From: Neorhizobium sp. UBA3556
GTDB lineage: Bacteria > Pseudomonadota > Alphaproteobacteria > Rhizobiales > Rhizobiaceae
Assembly (NCBI GenBank): GCA_002376235.1
Contig: DFNX01000013.1
Span: 403,521-467,520, forward strand
DNA: 64,000 bases
Direction: 5' to 3'
A program made the translations under genes and the position numbers. Below the pieces are notes generated by a model that saw nothing but the letters and a program-made list of their open reading frames with translations, was not told the DNA's origin and searched no databases. This document shows positions 59,252 to 64,000 of this stretch, piece after piece. The number at the start of each line of letters is the position of its first letter. The stretch's first letter is position 1.

Positions 59252-61057
59252 CTAGATTTCGCCGGAAACCTCGCGCCGCCGTCGGTCCAGTTCTTCCGTG
59301 TAGCGCCTCAGTGTATGGCTCTCCGAGAGCTGCCCCACCACCTTGCGCTCGATCTGGTTGTTGACCACCGCCAGCGCTTCCGCCTCCGCCCGGTCGAACA
59401 TCGCTGCCGCCTGCTTGGCATTCATGCTTCGCAGCAGCACATTGTTCTTGTAACGGATGAAGGAGGAAAGTTCCGGCTCCTCCTCGCCACCCTCGGTCGG
59501 TGCGGCATAGACTTCCGGCGTCAGGATGATGCCGACATATTTTTCGCTCTCGTCGATCACGATCACCTGCTGCGTCGAGCCGATCGGAAAATCCTTGCGG
59601 AATTGATCGAGCGTCATGTCTGCCTGTGCCGTTTTCACGTCCGAACGCATCAGCTTGTCCACCGTCAGGTTGCGGATCCAGCCAATGTCGTGCGCGCTTC
59701 TGATCCCTTCGCCGCGCAGGTGAAAACGCCATGTCGCGAACGAATAACCGAAGCTGGTGCGCACCACGACCGATGACGTGATGACCGCCGCCAGCGCCAG
59801 TGCCGTGATCGGAAAGTCGCCGGTCACTTCGAGCGCCAGAAACGTCATGGTCAACGGCCCGCCGATCACCGCCACCGCCATCGCGCTCATGCCGACTACC
59901 GCATAAATGACCGGCGTCAGCGTCGCATGGGCAAACAGGAACGGCGTCGCATAGGCAAACAGCTTGCCGAGCAGAGCGCCGAGAAACAGCGAGGCGAAGA
60001 ACAGGCCGCCACGGAAACCGGCGCCGATGGTAATCGCAGACGCGACCGACTTGAGCAGCAGCAGCCCGATCACCGCGCCGATCGCCATATGCTGGTTGAG
60101 GCTTTCATGCAGCGCACCGTGCCCCGCCGAAAGCACCTGTGTGTCGATCAACGCCAGCAGTCCGACGATCAGCCCTCCAAGCGCCGGACGGAAGACAGGA
60201 GAGATCGAACTTTTTCGCGCCTGTTCTTCCACCTGCGAGACGCCCTTCATCAGCAGGATACCGGCACCCGCGCACAGAACCCCGAGCATGACGGCCGGCA
60301 GATAGTCGGCCGGAACGACCGTGCCGATCTCGCCGATATCGATCATGAACTCCTCGCCGACGAAGAGCCGCGTCACGAAGGTCGCGGAGAGCGCCGCAAC
60401 CACGACAGGCGCAAGGCTGACGATCGTGTAAGTGCCGATGATCAGCTCGAAAGCGTAGAAGGATCCCGTCAGCGGCGCATTGAAGGCCGATGCGATCGCA
60501 CCCGCCGCACCGCAGCCGACGAGAATGCGCATGTCCGAGCGGCGCAATTGCAGAAGCAATCCGATCTTCGAGGCGATACCGGATGAAAGCTGCGTATATC
60601 CGGCCTCAAGTCCGATTGAGGCGCCAAAACCGTTGGAAATCAGGTTCTGCACGGCAACCACGATACTGTCGGTCAGCGACAGCCGTCCGCCATGCAGCGC
60701 ATTCGCCTCGATCGGGTCGACCATCGGCTTCTTGCGCCACCTCTTCAGGATCAGGAAGACGATCCCCATAACCACGCCGCCCGCCGCCGGCGCCCACAGC
60801 ACCACCATCGGATCGAGCGTCGTTGCCGCACTCAGCCGCTCGTCCGGCCCGATCCCGAAGATCAGCACCTGTATCTCATGCGCAATGAAACTCATCGCCG
60901 AAACGGCAAGACCGGCGAGCACGCCAACCACCGCCGCCATCGCGATCAACCCGAATTCGCTGCGCCGGATCAATACGCGCAATTGCGTCGGATGCAGCAG
61001 GTGGCGCCAATCTGGCAATCGGTCGGACAGGTGGTCGAGGAAGCGTTTCAACATCAT
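59252..61057 (-). CDS. ClC-family chloride channel/antiporter with C-terminal CBS region
   Basis: A 601-residue membrane protein. Residues 30-440 form the ClC core, with IGLEAGYTQLSSG (gating glutamate region), GAAGAIASAFNAPLTGSFYAFE and AITIGAGFRGGLFFASLFLGALLG. The C-terminal 140 residues contain CBS-like repeats (LTVDKLMRSDVKTAQADMTLD and VIVIDESEKYVGIIL), which in ClC proteins bind nucleotides and regulate transport. The sequence between the paired E and S motifs does not settle channel versus antiporter. Confidence 0.87.
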   Translation of the reverse strand: MMLKRFLDHLSDRLPDWRHLLHPTQLRVLIRRSEFGLIAMAAVVGVLAGLAVSAMSFIAHEIQVLIFGIGPDERLSAATTLDPMVVLWAPAAGGVVMGIVFLILKRWRKKPMVDPIEANALHGGRLSLTDSIVVAVQNLISNGFGASIGLEAGYTQLSSGIASKIGLLLQLRRSDMRILVGCGAAGAIASAFNAPLTGSFYAFELIIGTYTIVSLAPVVVAALSATFVTRLFVGEEFMIDIGEIGTVVPADYLPAVMLGVLCAGAGILLMKGVSQVEEQARKSSISPVFRPALGGLIVGLLALIDTQVLSAGHGALHESLNQHMAIGAVIGLLLLKSVASAITIGAGFRGGLFFASLFLGALLGKLFAYATPFLFAHATLTPVIYAVVGMSAMAVAVIGGPLTMTFLALEVTGDFPITALALAAVITSSVVVRTSFGYSFATWRFHLRGEGIRSAHDIGWIRNLTVDKLMRSDVKTAQADMTLDQFRKDFPIGSTQQVIVIDESEKYVGIILTPEVYAAPTEGGEEEPELSSFIRYKNNVLLRSMNAKQAAAMFDRAEAEALAVVNNQIERKVVGQLSESHTLRRYTEELDRRRREVSGEI

Positions 61058-61138
61058 GGCAGTCTGGGTTTGCGATATCTGTCGCTAACTAGAGTAGGGA
61101 TCGCCGAAGCAAAGGCGTTGGGGATCGAGCGGCAGGAG

Positions 61139-61939
61139 TCAATCCTTGCGGAAGACGATGCTTGCGCCCCAGCCGGTAACAAGGGCGATCAGCACGCAGA
61201 GCAGGCCATAGGCAAACGGCTGGTTATGCGCCGTGTCGGTAATCGCCTGTTCAAGGCCGGTCTTGACCACCCTGAGCGGGATTTCGCGCTGGGTGATCAG
61301 AGTGCCGCTCTTGAACAGATAGGCGCGCACGATATGCACTCCGTCCGGCACATTGGCCGGCAGGCGCAGCGAGGCGCGGAACAGGCTGGAGGATACGAAG
61401 CGAACGCCGCTCGCTTCCTTCTGGTAAAGCCCACCCGCCAGTTTCAGCCGTCGAAAAGCCTGGCGAAAATCGGAAAGCTCGCCGACATCGCGGATATAGC
61501 CGATCGGGTTGAGCGCCAGGTGCTCGATCCCCACACCCGCCGTATTGATCGGCGGCAATTGCGTCGGATCATCGAGCTGGCGAGTGCTGGCGATCGAATA
61601 GCTTTCCGGCACCTGTTCGAAGATCATCGAATCCGTATTCACCCAGACGCCGAAGATGCGCTCCTTCCTGCGCACGGTGGCATAGTCGCGCGGGCCTTCC
61701 AGCGTGACGATGATGTCGTAATTGCCGATCGCGAGCAACAGCTCGTCGGCATTGGTCATCGCCCCGAAAACGGTCAGGTCCGCCCCGCGGAAATCCGAGG
61801 TAATCGCGATCTCGTTGGTCGAGACGCCAATGTCGAGACCTTCCTTGACGGTCGAGGCCTCGCCCATCGGGATCTGCGCCACCGAATTGCCGGCGGGCAG
61901 GAGAAGAAGTGAGAAGAGAAGGGCGAGCCGGGAAAACAT
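61139..61939 (-). CDS. TIGR02186 family membrane protein
   Basis: A 266-residue protein with a signal peptide (ALLFSLLLLPAGNSVA), a periplasmic beta-rich domain and a C-terminal membrane helix (FAYGLLCVLIALVTGWGASIVF) with a short basic tail. The family landmarks are GLDIGVSTNEIAITSDFRGADLTVFG and the RREKRIFGVWVN-like segment RKERIFGVWVNTDSM. The family is encoded next to TauE/SafE exporters; here the start codon shares a base with the exporter stop (TGATG), so the two are coupled. It is probably an accessory subunit. Confidence 0.84.
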   Translation of the reverse strand: MFSRLALLFSLLLLPAGNSVAQIPMGEASTVKEGLDIGVSTNEIAITSDFRGADLTVFGAMTNADELLLAIGNYDIIVTLEGPRDYATVRRKERIFGVWVNTDSMIFEQVPESYSIASTRQLDDPTQLPPINTAGVGIEHLALNPIGYIRDVGELSDFRQAFRRLKLAGGLYQKEASGVRFVSSSLFRASLRLPANVPDGVHIVRAYLFKSGTLITQREIPLRVVKTGLEQAITDTAHNQPFAYGLLCVLIALVTGWGASIVFRKD

Positions 61940-62865
61940 CAGTAACCGATCCCCCCGACTGCCACCGAATAGAGATCCTGCGGCCGGATGAACAGGCCGA
62001 CGGCAAGACGGATGCCGACCGCCAGAACCAGCAGCGCCAGAAGCGCGCGTAACTGCTCGCCGCGCAGCTTCTGCCCGACGCGTACGCCGTATTGCGCCCC
62101 GATAACGCCTGCCACCATCAGGATGAAGGCGAGCACGATATCGACGGAATAGTTGGTCGCCGCCTGCACCATGGTCGTATAGGCGGTAACGAAGATGATC
62201 TGGAACAGCGACGTCCCGACAACCACATTGGTCGGGATGCGCAAGAGATAGATCATCGCCGGCACCATGATGAAGCCGCCGCCGACACCCATGATCGAGG
62301 TCAGGATGCCGATCAGGAAACCAAGCGTCACGACGGGAATGGCCGAAAGATAGATCTTCGACTTCTTGAACCGCATCTTCAGCGGCAGCCGGTGCACCCA
62401 GTTATGCTGGCCGGGACGCTTCAGGGGCAGAGGCTGGTTGAGCTTCGCCTTGCGCATGGCGCGCAGGCTTTCCTGCAGCATCAGCACGCCGATTGTCGTC
62501 AAAAGCACGACGTAGAGAAGCGAGATGAACAGGTCGAGCTGGCCGATGCGTCTCAGCCATGAAAAGATCCACACACCCACCGTCGCCCCGACAAGGCCGC
62601 CGACAAGCAGCACCGTCCCGAGCTTCATGTCCAGCGTACCGCGCCGGAAATGGGTAATCGCACCGGAAACCGAGGAAGCGACCACCTGGTTCGCCCCGGT
62701 CGCCACCGCCACGACGGGCGGGATGTTGTAGAAAATCAGAAGCGGCGTGATCAGAAACCCACCGCCGACGCCGAACATGCCGGACAGGAAACCGACGGCC
62801 GCACCCATGCCCAGGATGATGAAGATATTCACCGAAAGCTCTGCTATGGGCAGGTAGATCGTCAC
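61939..62865 (-). CDS. TauE/SafE-family sulfite/organosulfonate exporter
   Basis: A 308-residue permease with eight to nine membrane segments. The family motif G-x-x-x-G-x-F-G-V-G-G-G appears as GFLSGMFGVGGGFLITP and again as GILTSIMGVGGGFIMVPAMIYLL, showing the internal duplication. The start is GTG at 62865 (VTIYLPIAELSVNIF) with GGGG upstream; the open frame to 62991 adds an unlikely arginine-rich extension. Coupled to the TIGR02186 partner. It is likely to export sulfite or a small sulfonate, inferred from family. Confidence 0.86.
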   Translation of the reverse strand: MTIYLPIAELSVNIFIILGMGAAVGFLSGMFGVGGGFLITPLLIFYNIPPVVAVATGANQVVASSVSGAITHFRRGTLDMKLGTVLLVGGLVGATVGVWIFSWLRRIGQLDLFISLLYVVLLTTIGVLMLQESLRAMRKAKLNQPLPLKRPGQHNWVHRLPLKMRFKKSKIYLSAIPVVTLGFLIGILTSIMGVGGGFIMVPAMIYLLRIPTNVVVGTSLFQIIFVTAYTTMVQAATNYSVDIVLAFILMVAGVIGAQYGVRVGQKLRGEQLRALLALLVLAVGIRLAVGLFIRPQDLYSVAVGGIGY

Positions 62866-63147
62866 GGTTGACCCCGACAAGGCGAAACAGAACAACCTCG
62901 TCCGGCAGGCGATCTCTCGCTTGTCTGATGAGGTAGTGGGAAAGTGTCTCACATGCCGGGTGAACAAGGCATGAAGATGTCTGAGCCACATGCCTGCGCA
63001 GGCCTTGGGCTGTCAAACCCATGAATGCGCGTCAGGGTACCGCAAGCCTTTGATTTGGCCGTTTTCTTGGGGGCGTGGCGAATATGCCGCGTCACCGTAA
63101 ACCCTGTCGGTTTAGTCGTGATTGGAGATCTGCGTGGGTTCAACAGA

Positions 63148-63190
63148 AAAAAAGCCGGGCCGGAGACGAACGGATCGTCTTCGGCCCGGC
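63148..63190 (-). terminator. Terminator of the Sel1/peptidoglycan-binding gene
   Basis: A 16-base near-perfect stem (arms beginning GCCGGGCCG and CGGCCCGGC, 63154-63169 and 63175-63190) is followed on the minus strand by seven T's. Confidence 0.85.
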
Positions 63191-63199
63191 GACTGGAGC

Positions 63200-64000
63200 T
63201 CATCCATTCCGCTTGAGAAGTTCGCGTACCATCGCGTCGTCCACCTTGCCGGTCGGCTCCTGGCCGATCGAACTCTGGAAAGACTTGATCGCGGCAATAG
63301 TCTTTGCACCCATCTTGCCGTCCGGCGTGCCGGCATCGAAACCGTTCTTGTTGAGAATGGCCTGAATGTTGCGGATCGCCTTGGTCATGTCGATCGAAGC
63401 GGTCGTCAGCTTCTTGCCGGAAGCCCATTCGTCGGGAATGTTGACGGCATTGGCATTCGGGTCGAGCGGTTTCGCGTTCCATGAGTTCAGCTTGGCGCGG
63501 GCGCTATCCAGCTGCTCCTTGCGCATCGCCTTGCCCACTTCTTCCTGCTTCGTCGCAGCATCCGTGTCACCGCCCTTGGCAGCCACACCGAACCACTTGT
63601 AGCTCTCTTCGAGGTCCTGTTTCACCCCGTTGCCGCGGGCATAAAGGATCGCGAGGTTGAACTGGCTGTCTGCAACACCGAGTTCGCTTGCCTTGCGGAA
63701 CCATTCGACGGCCGCCGCATAATCCGGCTGGCCGGCTGCACCCGAAGCAAAAAGAACCGCGAGATTGTGCATGGCGCTGGCGTTGCCGGCCTGCGCGGCC
63801 TGACGATAATAGGAGATCGCCTCACCAAGGTTGCGGTCGACGCCGGTTCCCTTCTCGAGCAGGTTGCCTATGCGGTACTGAGCGGGTGCAAGGCCACGAT
63901 CGGCCGCAAGCTTGTACCATTTGGCGGCTTCGCCCGGATCGGCAGAAACACCGCGGCCGTCGCTGAAGCGCGCTCCGATTTCAAACAGCGCATTGGCGTC
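63200..64000 (-). CDS. Sel1-repeat protein with C-terminal peptidoglycan-binding domain, PodJ-like (cut by window edge)
   Basis: The frame is open from the right edge and gives 266 residues of C-terminus. At least four Sel1-like repeats are visible (FSDGRGVSADPGEAAKWYKLAAD, GTGVDRNLGEAISYYRQAA, AGQPDYAAAVEWFRKA and GNGVKQDLEESYKWFGVAAK). They are followed by a linker and a peptidoglycan-binding domain (IRNIQAILNKNGFDAGTPDGKMG, TIAAIKSFQSSIGQ). The order Sel1 repeats then peptidoglycan-binding matches the C-terminus of polar organelle protein PodJ. The N-terminal coiled coil needed to confirm this lies outside the window. Confidence 0.72.
   Translation of the reverse strand, partial: DANALFEIGARFSDGRGVSADPGEAAKWYKLAADRGLAPAQYRIGNLLEKGTGVDRNLGEAISYYRQAAQAGNASAMHNLAVLFASGAAGQPDYAAAVEWFRKASELGVADSQFNLAILYARGNGVKQDLEESYKWFGVAAKGGDTDAATKQEEVGKAMRKEQLDSARAKLNSWNAKPLDPNANAVNIPDEWASGKKLTTASIDMTKAIRNIQAILNKNGFDAGTPDGKMGAKTIAAIKSFQSSIGQEPTGKVDDAMVRELLKRNG

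Noticed and set aside
60692..61912. 406-codon plus-strand frame over the ClC and TIGR02186 genes
   Set aside because: Spans two real minus-strand genes and the gap between them; composition is of shadow type.

Overview
The window comes from a high-GC alphaproteobacterial chromosome, almost certainly Rhizobiaceae (Agrobacterium/Rhizobium/Neorhizobium type). The evidence is a GcrA cell-cycle regulator with a dense cluster of GANTC (CcrM) sites beside it, a SAM-II riboswitch ahead of metZ, the fused long-form dCTP deaminase, the phoR-pstSCAB-phoU-phoB order, and palindromic intergenic repeats of rhizobial type. Most of it is ordinary core chromosome. One clear accessory insertion of about 6.2 kb lies between 33.55 and 39.79 kb.

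Layout. 0-9.3 kb: the 5' part of pgi, a lipoprotein esterase, fadD, a PRC-barrel protein, a GNAT-like protein, and a compact operon of carrier protein, AMP-ligase and NadE-like ATP-pyrophosphatase. 9.4-16.5 kb: an FAD oxidoreductase, a GT21 glycolipid glycosyltransferase behind a Pho-box-like site, a capsule-related protein, tRNA-Thr, nitronate monooxygenase and an unknown membrane protein. 16.5-25.4 kb: the phosphate module, with ppk2 divergent from phoR, a triple Pho box, then pstS-pstC-pstA-pstB-phoU-phoB. 25.4-33.5 kb: a PACE efflux pump, gcrA, argD-argF, hslO, apaG, riboswitch-controlled metZ, and dcd.

33.5-39.8 kb: a genomic island integrated in tRNA-Gly(CCC). It contains a tyrosine integrase, a secreted orphan, about 1 kb of AT-rich non-coding DNA, a serine recombinase, a headless C-terminal gene remnant, and next to attR a two-gene HEPN module that is the best candidate here for an undescribed toxin-antitoxin or defence system. 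The displaced native 3' half of the tRNA is still visible at the right end.

39.8-64 kb: KTSC and small HTH proteins, a broken GH5 cellulase facing a GT2 synthase with a T2SSE-like N-terminus, a solute-binding protein, an S24 repressor, a LuxR-type regulator, DUF952-pyrD, CAP and DUF6460 proteins, a TPR-methyltransferase, tandem YitT proteins, the Lhr-type helicase and PdeM nuclease of the ligase-associated repair set, UspA, an alpha/beta hydrolase, an ECF sigma/anti-sigma pair divergent from a DUF4394 protein, a ClC channel, a TauE/TIGR02186 pair, and the C-terminal part of a Sel1/peptidoglycan-binding protein that resembles PodJ.

Phosphate is the strongest theme. The Pst uptake system, its PhoR/PhoB switch, a polyphosphate kinase and a probably PhoB-controlled glycolipid synthase (membrane lipid replacement) lie within 15 kb. 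All calls rest on reading motifs, starts and context; no database search was run.
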